Translations under genes and position numbers: made by a program
Assembly: GCF_002929215.1 (NCBI RefSeq)
Contig: NZ_PJII01000007.1
Span: 62,001 to 126,000 of the forward strand
Length of the DNA: 64,000 bases
Direction of reading: 5' to 3'
Source: Arthrobacter sp. ZGTC412
GTDB lineage: Bacteria > Actinomycetota > Actinomycetes > Actinomycetales > Micrococcaceae
Shown here: positions 25,682 through 34,807 of the stretch, piece by piece
Numbering within the stretch: position 1 is the stretch's first letter
How the letters are laid out: every line of letters starts with the position of its first letter
The notes under the pieces: model-generated
Told to the model about the DNA's origin: nothing
The model's database searches: none
Seen by the model: the letters and a program-made list of their open reading frames with translations, nothing else

Positions 25682-27214
25682 GTGACTTCCCAAAACACCC
25701 CCTCGCCCAAGAACGCCCCTGAGCCGCTCGACTCCAGCGAACAGATGCGGATCCGCATGGAGAAGCGCGCCAAACTGATCGAGCGCGGCGCCGAGGCGTA
25801 CCCGGTGGGTGTGGAGCGGACGCATTCGCTCGCGGAGGTCCGCGAAAAGTACGCCCACCTCGAGGCGGACGACACCACTGGCGACATTGTCGGCGTCACC
25901 GGCCGCGTAGTGTTCGTGCGCAACACCGGGAAGCTGTGCTTCGCCACCCTCCAGGAGGGCGGCACCGACGGCAAGGGAACCCGCCTGCAGGCCATGCTCA
26001 GCCTCGCCAACGTGGGTGAGGAAGCGCTCGCCGACTGGAAGGCGTTGGTTGACCTCGGTGACCACGTGTTCATCAGGGGCGAGGTCATTTCCTCCCGCCG
26101 CGGCGAGCTGTCAGTGATGGCCGACTCCTGGTCCATGGCCTCCAAGGCGCTCCGCCCGCTGCCGGTACTCCACGCAGAGCTGAATGAGGAAACGCGCGTC
26201 CGCCAGCGCTACGTGGACCTGATGGTCCGCGACGAAGCCCGCGAAATGGTTTACACCCGTGCCGCCATCACGCGCTCTATCCGTGAGTCGCTCTTCCGCC
26301 ACAACTACGTGGAAGTTGAAACCCCCATCCTCCAGCTGGTCCACGGCGGTGCGCTGGCACGCCCGTTCGAGACCCACATGAACGCCTTCGACCAGAAGAT
26401 GACCCTGCGCATCGCCACCGAGCTTTACCTCAAGCGGGCCGTGGTGGGCGGCATCGACCGCGTCTACGATATGGGACGCGTGTTCCGGAACGAGGGCGTG
26501 GACTCGACCCACAGCCCCGAGTTCACCACCCTTGAGTGCTACGAGGCGTGGGCGGACCAGTTCGTTATGGCGCAGCGCATCAAGGAAATCATTCTCGACG
26601 CCGCGGACGCCGTGGGCGCCGGCCGCGTCCTGCAGACCGAAGCGGGGGAGATTAACCTCGACGGCGACTGGGCCTGGGTTTCCGTCTACCCCGGACTGTC
26701 CGACGCCGTTGGCCAGGAAGTCACGCCGGAGACTTCGCTGGAGGTACTGCGCGAAATTGCCGAAAAGCACGAGGTCAAGGTTGATCCCAAGTGGGACGCC
26801 GAGAAGCTGGCGGTGGAGCTCTTCGGCGAAATTGTGGAGCCCACCCTGCTGAACCCCACTTTCGTCTACGACTACCCGCCTTCTGCCCAGCCGCTGGCCC
26901 GCCCGCACCGGGAGGACGGCCGGCTGATCGAGGCCTGGGACCTCATTATCGGCGGCATGGAGCGCGGCACCGCGTTTTCCGAACTGATCGACCCCGTTAT
27001 CCAACGGGAACGGCTCACCGAGCAGTCACGCCATGCAGCCGCCGGCGATGATGAGGCCATGCAGTTGGACGAGGACTTCCTGCGCGCGCTCGAATACGGC
27101 GCCCCGCCGATGGGCGGCATTGGGCTCGGGATCGACCGGCTGGTGATGCTGTTCACCGGTGCCGGAATCCGCGAAACCATCCTCTTCCCGCTGCTGAAGC
27201 CGGAAGGGCACTGA
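25682..27214 (+). CDS. lysS: Lysine-tRNA ligase (class II)
   Basis: LysS charges tRNA-Lys. The GTG at 25682 gives a 510-residue protein starting MTSQNTPSPKNAPEPLDSSE; an ATG 6 nt upstream (25676) is an alternative, and the still longer frame overlaps the divergent hydrolase promoter. The OB-fold anticodon domain includes GDIVGVTGRVVFVRNTGKL. The class II motifs are present: motif 2 RVFRNEGVDSTHSPEFT and motif 3 GGIGLGIDRLVML. No strong Shine-Dalgarno is visible, so translation may be leaderless. A 59-codon gene follows after 2 nt. Confidence 0.95.
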   Translation: MTSQNTPSPKNAPEPLDSSEQMRIRMEKRAKLIERGAEAYPVGVERTHSLAEVREKYAHLEADDTTGDIVGVTGRVVFVRNTGKLCFATLQEGGTDGKGTRLQAMLSLANVGEEALADWKALVDLGDHVFIRGEVISSRRGELSVMADSWSMASKALRPLPVLHAELNEETRVRQRYVDLMVRDEAREMVYTRAAITRSIRESLFRHNYVEVETPILQLVHGGALARPFETHMNAFDQKMTLRIATELYLKRAVVGGIDRVYDMGRVFRNEGVDSTHSPEFTTLECYEAWADQFVMAQRIKEIILDAADAVGAGRVLQTEAGEINLDGDWAWVSVYPGLSDAVGQEVTPETSLEVLREIAEKHEVKVDPKWDAEKLAVELFGEIVEPTLLNPTFVYDYPPSAQPLARPHREDGRLIEAWDLIIGGMERGTAFSELIDPVIQRERLTEQSRHAAAGDDEAMQLDEDFLRALEYGAPPMGGIGLGIDRLVMLFTGAGIRETILFPLLKPEGH

Positions 27215-27216
27215 TT

Positions 27217-27396
27217 ATGGAGTATGTAGCTGTACTCCTGCCTTCCCTGGTGGTGGGCCTGCTCTTCTGGTTCGCCATGAAATCGATCTTCAACGCGGAC
27301 AAATCCGAACGCCAGGCGGAAGCCCAGGCGCAGGCTGAAGCCGAAGCGCAGGCTGCATCTCCGGGGGACCGCACCGACCCCGAATCGAATAGATAA
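27217..27396 (+). CDS. Small single-pass membrane protein (59 aa)
   Basis: The ATG at 27217 lies 2 nt after the lysS stop and opens a 59-residue frame ending TAA at 27394-27396. Residues 4-21 form one hydrophobic helix (VAVLLPSLVVGLLFWFAM), followed by a charged KSIFNADKSER and an Ala/Glu/Gln repeat (AEAQAQAEAEAQA) likely to be helical. Similar short membrane proteins occur between lysS and lsr2 in related Actinobacteria. The function is unknown. Its near-overlap with lysS implies translational coupling. Confidence 0.65.
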   Translation: MEYVAVLLPSLVVGLLFWFAMKSIFNADKSERQAEAQAQAEAEAQAASPGDRTDPESNR

Positions 27397-27440
27397 ACCC
27401 CCAAACTTTCCGCTTTTATCCCCAGGAACCAATTGACGCT

Positions 27441-27470
27441 TTGACGCGTTGCCATAAAGAGGGTCATACT
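27441..27470 (+). promoter_or_regulatory. Promoter of lsr2
   Basis: TTGACG (27441-27446) and CATACT (27465-27470) are separated by 18 nt, close to the housekeeping sigma consensus. The start codon is 59 nt after the -10 element and is preceded by AAGAGGAAG. A second TTGACG occurs at 27433-27438, an alternative -35 with poor spacing. Confidence 0.6.
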
Positions 27471-27528
27471 TTTTAGGAAACATCCTGCTTTTCTGCAAAC
27501 CGAACCCTTTCCAAGAGGAAGACTTTAA

Positions 27529-27864
27529 ATGGCACAGAAAGTAAACATCATCCTCGTTGATGATCTGGATGGGGGATCCGCAGACGAGAATGTAAAGTTT
27601 GGCCTTGACGGGGTCAACTATGAGATTGATCTATCGGCCGCCAATGCCGCGGAACTCCGTTCCTCACTGGAACGGTTTATCGGTGCTTCGCGTAAGGCTT
27701 CGGGCAGCAGTGGCCGGGCTACACGCACCAAAGCATCGAGCGGAGGCCGCAGCCACGATTCGGCACAGATTCGGCAATGGGCCCGGGATAACGGCTACAC
27801 CGTTAACAGCCGTGGCCGAATTCAGGCCGAAATCCAGGAAGCCTACCAAAAGGCCAATTCCTAG
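27529..27864 (+). CDS. lsr2: Nucleoid-associated protein Lsr2
   Basis: Lsr2 is the actinobacterial H-NS analogue that bridges and silences AT-rich, often foreign, DNA. The 111-residue protein has the N-terminal dimerisation beta-sheet MAQKVNIILVDDLDGGSADE and GLDGVNYEIDLSAANAAEL. A flexible Ser/Gly/Arg linker follows, and the C-terminal DNA-binding domain HDSAQIRQWARDNGYTVNSRGRI contains the AT-hook-like RGR. Length and domain order are typical. It has its own promoter and a strong terminator. Confidence 0.97.
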   Translation: MAQKVNIILVDDLDGGSADENVKFGLDGVNYEIDLSAANAAELRSSLERFIGASRKASGSSGRATRTKASSGGRSHDSAQIRQWARDNGYTVNSRGRIQAEIQEAYQKANS

Positions 27865-27882
27865 TATCAGCCGCTATCGGCC

Positions 27883-27921
27883 AAAAGGCCCTGCTTCCCA
27901 CTTTGGGAGGCAGGGCCTTTT
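27883..27921. terminator. Intrinsic terminator after lsr2
   Basis: AAAAGGCCCTGCTTCC (27883-27898) pairs with GGAGGCAGGGCCTTTT (27906-27921) with one wobble, giving a 16-bp stem and a 7-nt loop. The A-tract and T-tract at the base allow use on both strands. It lies 19 nt after the lsr2 stop. Confidence 0.85.
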
Positions 27922-28017
27922 CGGTTTCCGACCCGAAAGAGCGGGCAGTGCCGTATTTTCCCCGTTCGGCAACGACGCCGGGGAGCACTTGCGGACAAGT
28001 CCCGGTTTATCGCTACC

Positions 28018-28503
28018 TCACGACTGCCCCAAGGCCACCCATGCGGCGCACAGCGCTACGAGGGCTGCCAGGCACAGCCAGGTCCGATAAAGGTTCCATC
28101 GGGTCCAAGGGCCTTCGAAGGAACGCCTGGCGACTGCGGTATCTTCAGACACCGCAGCCTGGGCAAGCCGGTTATTCAAGGGGATGTTGATGCTGCCGGT
28201 GATGGCCAGCGTGGCTGTGTAGCACGCCAGGGCCACGGACGCGGGTACTGCACTGCCCAGCCCATTAGCCCAGGAAAATATTGCCGCGCCCGACAGAAAC
28301 AGGAATGCACCGAAAAAGCTCAGCGCAAACATCGGATTCTGGATTGCGGCGTTCATCCGGGACATCGCGCTGATGAAGGTGGCGTCATCGGATGTCCGCA
28401 GTCCGGGCATCACTGAACAGGCGTAGGAGTAATAGAGCCCCCCGATCCCGGCAAGGGCCACGGTGGAGGCGGTCATGAGAAGAGTGATTACCAGCATGTT
28501 CAC
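28018..28503 (-). CDS. DUF1772 (anthrone oxygenase family) membrane protein
   Basis: This 161-residue integral membrane protein has about four helices and the DUF1772 pattern: GIGGLYYSYACSVMPGLRTSDD, then FISAMSRMNAAIQNPMFAL, INIPLNNRLAQ, and a final W-containing FEGPWTRWNLYRTWLCLAA. Relatives include fungal anthrone oxygenases, but bacterial members are mostly uncharacterised. The GTG start at 28503 overlaps the stop of a tiny upstream ORF (28500-28601), and an ATG two codons later is an alternative. An AraC regulator is divergent from it. Confidence 0.82.
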   Translation of the reverse strand: MNMLVITLLMTASTVALAGIGGLYYSYACSVMPGLRTSDDATFISAMSRMNAAIQNPMFALSFFGAFLFLSGAAIFSWANGLGSAVPASVALACYTATLAITGSINIPLNNRLAQAAVSEDTAVARRSFEGPWTRWNLYRTWLCLAALVALCAAWVALGQS

Positions 28504-28601
28504 GCCCTGCCCGCATCGGGCGCAGCCGCGGAAGCAGCGCTGCAGACGGCGCAGGAGCCCATGCCGGCACTAACAACGAGGAACTTGGGGACGGATGCCA
28601 T
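28500..28601 (-). CDS. Candidate 33-aa Cys-containing small ORF coupled to the DUF1772 gene
   Basis: The ATG at 28601 is preceded at good spacing by AGGAGAA and opens a 33-residue frame: MASVPKFLVVSAGMGSCAVC and then an Ala-rich tail ending PDAGRA. Its TGA (28502-28500) overlaps the GTG of the DUF1772 gene. The strong ribosome-binding site suggests this, not the next gene, is the main entry point for ribosomes. It may be a regulatory leader peptide or a small protein; no homology is recognised. Confidence 0.45.
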   Translation of the reverse strand: MASVPKFLVVSAGMGSCAVCSAASAAAPDAGRA

Positions 28602-28713
28602 ATGGTTCTCCTGCTCGGGGGTCCTTAGCTAGAGTCAAGCCTGGCAGGGTGGGCGAAGACCCGCCATGATCCTGGCACTCATTTACATGCCCCAGCGTCC
28701 AGAAATCGGGCTT

Positions 28714-29679
28714 ATGGATCCCCTTGCAGATTTCCTCGACGGGCCAAGGGCCCGCAATGCCTTTCTACTGCAGGTCAAGATGTCCCCGCCGTGGTCCATC
28801 AAAGTTGAGGACGATGCGCCGCTGACTGTCGTCGCCATGCTGCGCGGTTCAGCGCATTTCCGGCAGCGGGACAGCAGGTCTGTGCTCCTCAAATCGGGCT
28901 ATCTGCTGTTAATCCGTAATTCCTCCCCATACATACTGTCGGCTAGTCCTGATGAAAAGCCCACCTACTTCATCGGAATTGACCAGACCTGTTCAGGTTC
29001 CAACGGAGGAGATCTGGCCCAGGAACTGCGTACAGGGTTACGGACCTGGGGCAATAACGCCGACGGCAGGGACGTCATGCTGGTTGGAACTTATCGAAGC
29101 AGTGGGGAAGTGGGCGACATCTTGCTGTCCTCACTGCCACCCCACCTCGTGGTTGAGCAGGCCAGCAATCCGATTGTCAGCCTCCTGTTGGAGGAAATGG
29201 ACAGCAACGGCATTGCCCACGCGAGCGTCCTCGACCGGTTTCTGGACCTCCTGCTGATTCACGCCGTCCGTGAGGGGACAGGTAAGCCTTCCAGTACGGA
29301 CCATAACTGGCTTTCGGCAGAGCAGGATCCGGCAATCCAGCAGGCCATCCGGCTGCTGCACAGCTCGCCGGACAGGCCATGGACGGTGGAAACCCTGGCT
29401 CGACGGGTAGGAGTTTCACGGGCATCACTGGCCCGGCGCTTCCATGATCGGGTGGGTAAACCACCGATGGCCTACCTGAACCAGTGGCGGCTTGCCAAGG
29501 CGGCCGACATGATGGACGACAAGCGGCTCACCTTCGCCGCCATATCCCGCCAGGTCGGCTACGCCAGTCCCTTCAGTTTCAGCACGGCTTTCAAGAAAAG
29601 GTACGGCGTGAGCCCCCAGGAATACCGCCGCCGGCAGTCCGTCCCTGCGGCCCCCGAAGCCGGCTTGGCTGGTGACTGA
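28714..29679 (+). CDS. AraC family regulator with cupin sensor domain
   Basis: Two domains are visible: an N-terminal AraC-type cupin (MDPLADFLDGPRARNAFLLQ through VVAMLRGSAHFR), and a C-terminal pair of helix-turn-helices (WTVETLARRVGVSRASLARR and TFAAISRQVGYASPFSFSTA, then FKKRYGVSPQEYRRR). The start at 28714 was preferred because related proteins begin MDPL; an ATG at 28666 would add 16 residues. It is divergent from the small ORF/DUF1772 pair, which it may control. Confidence 0.88.
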   Translation: MDPLADFLDGPRARNAFLLQVKMSPPWSIKVEDDAPLTVVAMLRGSAHFRQRDSRSVLLKSGYLLLIRNSSPYILSASPDEKPTYFIGIDQTCSGSNGGDLAQELRTGLRTWGNNADGRDVMLVGTYRSSGEVGDILLSSLPPHLVVEQASNPIVSLLLEEMDSNGIAHASVLDRFLDLLLIHAVREGTGKPSSTDHNWLSAEQDPAIQQAIRLLHSSPDRPWTVETLARRVGVSRASLARRFHDRVGKPPMAYLNQWRLAKAADMMDDKRLTFAAISRQVGYASPFSFSTAFKKRYGVSPQEYRRRQSVPAAPEAGLAGD

Positions 29680-29783
29680 TACACGCGAATAGATCATCGC
29701 GGTTTCCCCCGTGGCGAACACGCTCCACAAGTATGGGCAGGCCACGTAGCATCAAAGTACGTCGTAGCTAGGAGTGTGGCGAA

Positions 29784-32276
29784 ATGTTTGAGCGATTTAC
29801 GGACCGTGCCCGTCGCGTAGTTGTGCTTGCCCAAGAAGAGGCACGCATGCTGAACCACAATTACATTGGTACCGAACACATCCTCTTGGGTCTTATCCAT
29901 GAGGGTGAGGGCGTTGCCGCCAAAGCTCTTGAGTCCTTGAGCATTTCGCTCGACGGCGTTCGCGAGCAGGTGCAGGAGATCATCGGGCAGGGCCAGCAGG
30001 CGCCGTCCGGCCACATCCCCTTCACCCCCCGTGCCAAGAAGGTGCTGGAACTCTCGCTGCGCGAAGCCCTCCAGCTGGGCCACAACTACATCGGCACGGA
30101 GCATATCCTGCTGGGACTCATCCGCGAGGGTGAGGGTGTTGCCGCCCAGGTGCTGGTCAAGCTCGGCGCAGACCTTAACCGGGTCCGCCAGCAGGTCATC
30201 CAGCTCTTGTCGGGATACCAGGGCAAGGAAACCAGCGGCGCCGGCGTCGGCTCCAGCCAGCCCGAGGGTACGCCGGCGGGATCAGTTGTCCTGGACCAGT
30301 TCGGCCGCAACCTGACCCAGGCTGCCCGCGAGAACAAGCTGGACCCGGTCATCGGACGCGAGCAGGAGATGGAACGCGTTATGCAGGTCCTCTCCCGCCG
30401 CACCAAGAACAACCCGGTGCTGATCGGTGAGCCTGGTGTCGGCAAGACTGCCGTCGTCGAGGGCCTTGCCCAGGCGATTGTCCGCGGTGACGTCCCGGAA
30501 ACCATCAAGGACAAGCAGCTGTACACCCTGGACCTAGGTTCCCTGGTGGCAGGCTCGCGGTACCGCGGTGACTTCGAAGAGCGCCTGAAGAAGGTCCTCA
30601 AGGAAATCCGCACCCGCGGTGACATCATCCTTTTCATCGACGAAATCCACACCCTTGTCGGTGCCGGTGCCGCCGAAGGAGCCATCGATGCTGCGTCCAT
30701 CCTGAAGCCCATGCTGGCCCGCGGTGAACTGCAGACCATCGGTGCCACCACGCTGGACGAGTACCGCAAGCACATCGAGAAGGACGCCGCCCTGGAGCGC
30801 CGCTTCCAGCCGATCCAGGTCAAGGAGCCCTCGGTTGCGCACGCGATCGAGATCCTCAAGGGCCTGCGTGACCGCTACGAGGCGCACCACCGCGTCACCA
30901 TTACCGATGGCGCCCTCGCCTCGGCTGCCAGCCTCGCCGAGCGCTACATCTCTGACCGCTTCCTGCCGGACAAGGCGATCGACCTGATCGACGAAGCCGG
31001 CGCACGGCTGCGCATCCGCCGCATGACCGCTCCGCCGGAGCTCAAGGCCATGGACGAGCGCATCGCCAAGCTCAAGATGGAAAAGGAGTCCGCGATTGAC
31101 GCGCAGGACTTCGAAGGTGCAGCCGCGCTCCGTGACAAAGAGCAGAAGATGATCACCGAGCGCTCCGAGAAGGAACGCCACTGGAAGTCCGGCGGCATGG
31201 ACGACATCTCTGAGGTGGATGAGGATCTCATTGCCGAGGTGCTGGCCAACTCCACCGGCATCCCCGTGTTCAAGCTGACCGAGGAAGAGTCCTCGCGACT
31301 GCTGAAGATGGAAGACGAACTGCACAAGCGCGTCGTGGGCCAGAACGAGGCCATCAAGGCACTGTCCCAGGCAATCCGCCGCACCCGTGCAGGACTCAAG
31401 GACCCCAAGCGTCCGGGTGGCTCGTTCATCTTCGCCGGCCCCACCGGCGTCGGCAAGACGGAACTCGCCAAGGCGCTCGCGGAATTCCTGTTCGGTGAAG
31501 AGGACGCCCTCATCACGCTGGACATGTCCGAGTACTCCGAGAAGCACACTGTCTCGCGGCTCTTCGGTGCCCCTCCGGGCTACGTGGGCTACGAGGAAGG
31601 CGGCCAGCTGACCGAGAAGGTCCGGCGTCGTCCGTTCTCCGTGGTGCTGTTCGACGAAGTGGAGAAGGCCCACGCGGACCTCTTCAACTCGCTCCTGCAG
31701 ATCCTGGAAGACGGCCGGTTGACCGACTCCCAGGGCCGGGTGGTGGACTTCAAGAACACCGTGATCATCATGACCACCAACCTGGGCACCCGGGACATCT
31801 CAAAGAGTGTCGCCACCGGCTTCCAGTCCGGCACCGACACGCAGACCGGCTACAACCGCATGCGTGCACGCGTGACCGAGGAGCTCAAGCAGCACTTCCG
31901 TCCCGAGTTCCTGAACCGTGTGGATGACGTTGTGGTGTTCCCGCAGCTCACCCAGGACGAGATCATCGAGATCGTGGACATGTTCGTTGGACGCCTCGAG
32001 AAGCGCCTCAAGGACAAGGACATGGGCATCGAGCTCACGCCCAAGGCCAAGGTGCTCCTGGCAACCCGCGGATACGATCCCGCAATGGGTGCCCGGCCAC
32101 TGCGCCGCACCATCCAGCGCGAGATCGAGGACCAGCTGTCCGAGAAGATCCTGTTCGGTGAAATCCACGCCGGCGACATCGTTGTAGTGGACGTGGAAGG
32201 CGACGGAGACGACGCCAAGTTCACGTTCGCCGGTAACGCCAAGCCGCGCATCCCGGAAATCGCTCCGAGCGTCTAA
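29784..32276 (+). CDS. clpC: ATP-dependent Clp protease ATP-binding subunit ClpC
   Basis: ClpC unfolds substrates and feeds them to ClpP. The 830-residue protein has two N-terminal Clp repeats (each with [14 protein letters not shown]), a first AAA domain with Walker A GEPGVGKT, a UVR/coiled-coil segment near residues 420-450 ([19 protein letters not shown]), a second AAA domain with [15 protein letters not shown], and a C-terminal D2-small domain. The [20 protein letters not shown] segment is intact. AGGAG precedes the ATG. An intrinsic terminator follows at once, so it is monocistronic. Confidence 0.97.
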   Translation: MFERFTDRARRVVVLAQEEARMLNHNYIGTEHILLGLIHEGEGVAAKALESLSISLDGVREQVQEIIGQGQQAPSGHIPFTPRAKKVLELSLREALQLGHNYIGTEHILLGLIREGEGVAAQVLVKLGADLNRVRQQVIQLLSGYQGKETSGAGVGSSQPEGTPAGSVVLDQFGRNLTQAARENKLDPVIGREQEMERVMQVLSRRTKNNPVLIGEPGVGKTAVVEGLAQAIVRGDVPETIKDKQLYTLDLGSLVAGSRYRGDFEERLKKVLKEIRTRGDIILFIDEIHTLVGAGAAEGAIDAASILKPMLARGELQTIGATTLDEYRKHIEKDAALERRFQPIQVKEPSVAHAIEILKGLRDRYEAHHRVTITDGALASAASLAERYISDRFLPDKAIDLIDEAGARLRIRRMTAPPELKAMDERIAKLKMEKESAIDAQDFEGAAALRDKEQKMITERSEKERHWKSGGMDDISEVDEDLIAEVLANSTGIPVFKLTEEESSRLLKMEDELHKRVVGQNEAIKALSQAIRRTRAGLKDPKRPGGSFIFAGPTGVGKTELAKALAEFLFGEEDALITLDMSEYSEKHTVSRLFGAPPGYVGYEEGGQLTEKVRRRPFSVVLFDEVEKAHADLFNSLLQILEDGRLTDSQGRVVDFKNTVIIMTTNLGTRDISKSVATGFQSGTDTQTGYNRMRARVTEELKQHFRPEFLNRVDDVVVFPQLTQDEIIEIVDMFVGRLEKRLKDKDMGIELTPKAKVLLATRGYDPAMGARPLRRTIQREIEDQLSEKILFGEIHAGDIVVVDVEGDGDDAKFTFAGNAKPRIPEIAPSV

Positions 32277-32290
32277 GCGCTAAAACGAAG

Positions 32291-32330
32291 GCCCCGCCCG
32301 CTCCCAGCAAGGAGCCGGCGGGGCTTTCGC
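32291..32330 (+). terminator. Intrinsic terminator after clpC
   Basis: GCCCCGCCCGCTCC (32291-32304) pairs with GGAGCCGGCGGGGC (32311-32324) with one mismatch and a 6-nt loop, then TTT. It begins 14 nt after the clpC stop. Confidence 0.75.
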
Positions 32331-32423
32331 TTGCCCTTCGCCCGGTCCCGAGGCCCAGTCCTGGCGTTTCGCCGGTAGTGAAGTGGTTGTGACGGGGAGC
32401 ACAGTTCGGGTTGAATCGGGGGC

Positions 32424-34547
32424 ATGGCTAATCTGAATCCGGCGATCCCGGACGAGCAACCTTTGACCCCCTTCCATGACCTTGACCATTACCTGTCCAT
32501 CCCGCGGGTGAGTGGGCTGGCAATGAGCCCCGACGGCCGCCGGCTGGTTACTACCGTGGCCACCCTTAACGGCAAGGGAACCGAATTCGGCACCGCGCTG
32601 TGGGAGCTTGATCCTGCAGGGCAGAAGCAGGCGCGACGCATCACCCGCAGCGCCAAGGGTGAGGCAGGAGCGGCGTTCGCGGCCAACGGCGACGTCTACT
32701 TCACCTCCGCCCGGCCCGATCCTGACAGCCCCGAGGGCGACCCTGTCAGCGCCCTCTGGCTCCTGCCCGCCGACGGCGGCGAGGCGCGCGTGGTACTGAA
32801 CCGGCCCGGCGGCGTCGGTGCCGTGATGACAGCCAAGTCGGCGGACGCCACCTTCGTTGTTGCGGAGGTTTTGGCGGGCTCGGCCGATGAAGATGACGAT
32901 GCGGAACGGCGGAAGTCCCGCAAGGACAACAAGGTCTCAGCCATCCTGCACAGCGAATATCCGGTTCGGTATTGGGACGCTGACCTTGGGCCCGGCCAGC
33001 CGCGGATCTTCGCTGTCGAGCCCGGGAAGGAAAAGGATCCCGGCAAACCCGCCACTGTGGACGCCACGGCCCCGTTGGACCTCCGGAACCTCACGCCCGC
33101 TGCAGGTGCGCGGTTGCGCGAGGCGGAAACTGCCGTCAGCCCCGACGGCCGGACCATTTACGCGAGCTACACCAAACCGCTGGCCAGGGCGGACAGCCGC
33201 TCCGTCCTGCTGGCCATCGACGTGGACTCTGGCAACACCAGGGTGCTCCTGGACCACGAGGGCCTGAGCTACTTTCCCGGTCCGGTCAGCCCGGACGGCA
33301 GCACCTTGGTGGTGCTCAGCGAGAGCGACACCACCCCGCACCAGGCACCCCAGGTAAAGCTGCACCTCCTGGATGTCTCCGCGTCATCCTCGTCCGGCAG
33401 TGAGCAACTGACGCCCCTGGCGCATGACTGGGACCGCTGGGCCAAGCCGGCCGCCTGGCTGCCCGACGGTTCCGCCCTCCTGGTTACAGCGGACGACGAC
33501 GGCGCGTCGCCGGTTTTCCGGATCAGCGTCCCGGCATCTGCCGCTGAAGTGAGTGTCACACGGGTGACGCAGGACGCGGCGGCCTACACCGACGTCGTGG
33601 TTTCGCCTGAGGGACGCAGCGCCTACGCCCTCCGCAGTTCCTATGAGTTCCCGCCGGAGGCTGTACGCATCGACCTGCAAACCGGGGAAACCACCCGGTT
33701 GCCGGCGCCGGCGGAACGGCCCACCCGTCCCGGCAGGCTGGAACGGATTGCGGCGACGGCAGCGGATGGCTCACGTGTCCCGGCGTACCTCGCGCTGCCG
33801 GAGGGTGCGTCTGCGGATTCCCCGGCGCCGATGCTGCTCTGGATACATGGCGGCCCGCTGGGATCCTGGAACGCCTGGACCTGGCGCTGGAACCCCTGGC
33901 TGCTGACCGCGAAGGGGTATGCGGTGCTCCTGCCCGATCCTGCCCTCTCCACAGGCTATGGCCAGAACTACATCCAACGTGGTTGGGGCCAATGGGGTAA
34001 AGGCCCGTTTACCGACCTTATGACCGTGACTGATGCATCCGTGGACCGCCCTGATATTGATGCCGACCGCACAGCAGCCATGGGCGGCTCGTTCGGTGGC
34101 TATATGGCCAACTGGGTTGCCGGGCAGACGGACCGGTTCAAGGCCATAGTGACCCATGCGAGCCTCTGGGCGCTGGACCAGTTCGGTCCCACCACGGACG
34201 CCTCGCAGTACTGGTTGAAGGAAATGACTGAGGAGATGGCGCTGGAGAACTCGCCGCATCTTCACGTCGAAAAGATCAGTACGCCCATGCTGGTGATCCA
34301 CGGGGACAAGGATTACCGCGTACCTATTGGGGAAGGCCTGCGGCTCTGGTACGAGCTGCTGTCCAAGTCGCAGCTGGCGGCTGACCAGGACGGCCGGACG
34401 CCGCACCGGTTCCTGTACTTCCCGGACGAGAACCACTGGGTCCTCCAGCCGCAGCACGCAAAGGTCTGGTACGGCGTCGTGGAGAGCTTCCTGGCCCGCA
34501 ATGTCCTGGACCAGGACCTGCCTGTCCCCGGTGAGCTGGGGCTGTAG
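32424..34547 (+). CDS. S9 family (prolyl oligopeptidase/acylaminoacyl-type) peptidase
   Basis: The 707-residue cytoplasmic serine peptidase has an N-terminal beta-propeller with PD40-like repeats (AMSPDGRRLVTTV, AVSPDGRTIYASY, PVSPDGSTLVVL) and a C-terminal alpha/beta-hydrolase domain from about residue 440. The catalytic Ser lies in MGGSFGGYMANW, Asp in HGDKDYRVP and His in DENHWVLQPQ. There is no signal peptide. This is a single-gene unit between terminator-like elements. Substrates are probably oligopeptides or N-acylated peptides. Confidence 0.93.
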   Translation: MANLNPAIPDEQPLTPFHDLDHYLSIPRVSGLAMSPDGRRLVTTVATLNGKGTEFGTALWELDPAGQKQARRITRSAKGEAGAAFAANGDVYFTSARPDPDSPEGDPVSALWLLPADGGEARVVLNRPGGVGAVMTAKSADATFVVAEVLAGSADEDDDAERRKSRKDNKVSAILHSEYPVRYWDADLGPGQPRIFAVEPGKEKDPGKPATVDATAPLDLRNLTPAAGARLREAETAVSPDGRTIYASYTKPLARADSRSVLLAIDVDSGNTRVLLDHEGLSYFPGPVSPDGSTLVVLSESDTTPHQAPQVKLHLLDVSASSSSGSEQLTPLAHDWDRWAKPAAWLPDGSALLVTADDDGASPVFRISVPASAAEVSVTRVTQDAAAYTDVVVSPEGRSAYALRSSYEFPPEAVRIDLQTGETTRLPAPAERPTRPGRLERIAATAADGSRVPAYLALPEGASADSPAPMLLWIHGGPLGSWNAWTWRWNPWLLTAKGYAVLLPDPALSTGYGQNYIQRGWGQWGKGPFTDLMTVTDASVDRPDIDADRTAAMGGSFGGYMANWVAGQTDRFKAIVTHASLWALDQFGPTTDASQYWLKEMTEEMALENSPHLHVEKISTPMLVIHGDKDYRVPIGEGLRLWYELLSKSQLAADQDGRTPHRFLYFPDENHWVLQPQHAKVWYGVVESFLARNVLDQDLPVPGELGL

Positions 34548-34575
34548 CGCGGGGCGCGCCGGCTCGGTCCGACTC

Positions 34576-34729
34576 GGAGGCTGGGACATTTCCCGCGTGC
34601 TGCTCCTTCGTCGCTTTGACGCACGCTATATAAATGTCCCAGCCTCCTTTGCCTCCGTTTGGTGACAATGGCACGAGGTGCTGGGTGCCAGGCATTTGTG
34701 TAGACGCCGTCAAAGCGAGGAACGAGCAG
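34576..34729. repeat. Composite palindromic intergenic element
   Basis: GGAGGCTGGGACATT (34576-34590) and its exact complement (34633-34647) enclose a second inverted pair, GCGTGC/GCACGC (34595-34600, 34621-34626). The 22-nt loop segment 34600-34621 recurs in inverse orientation at 34708-34729 with 20 of 22 matches (CGTCAAAGCGA core). A TGTAGAC/GTCTACA pair flanks the next gene start. It fills the 260-nt gap between the S9 peptidase and the acetyltransferase, which has no ORF. It looks REP-like or attenuator-like. Confidence 0.55.
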
Positions 34730-34807
34730 GCGCCGGCAAATGTCTGGCGGACGGCGCCGAACTATGCCCTCGCGTGTGTCTACAACCGGGCCAACTAGGA
34801 TTGCTCT

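Noticed and set aside
28500-28601. A metallochaperone or heavy-metal peptide based on the CxxC in the tiny ORF
   Set aside because: Two cysteines in 33 residues are not enough to assign metal binding; kept only as a candidate small ORF.
29680-29783. ClgR-type operator before clpC
   Set aside because: CGCG-containing inverted bases occur (around 29687-29702), but spacing and flanks do not match the ClgR pattern well enough to claim.
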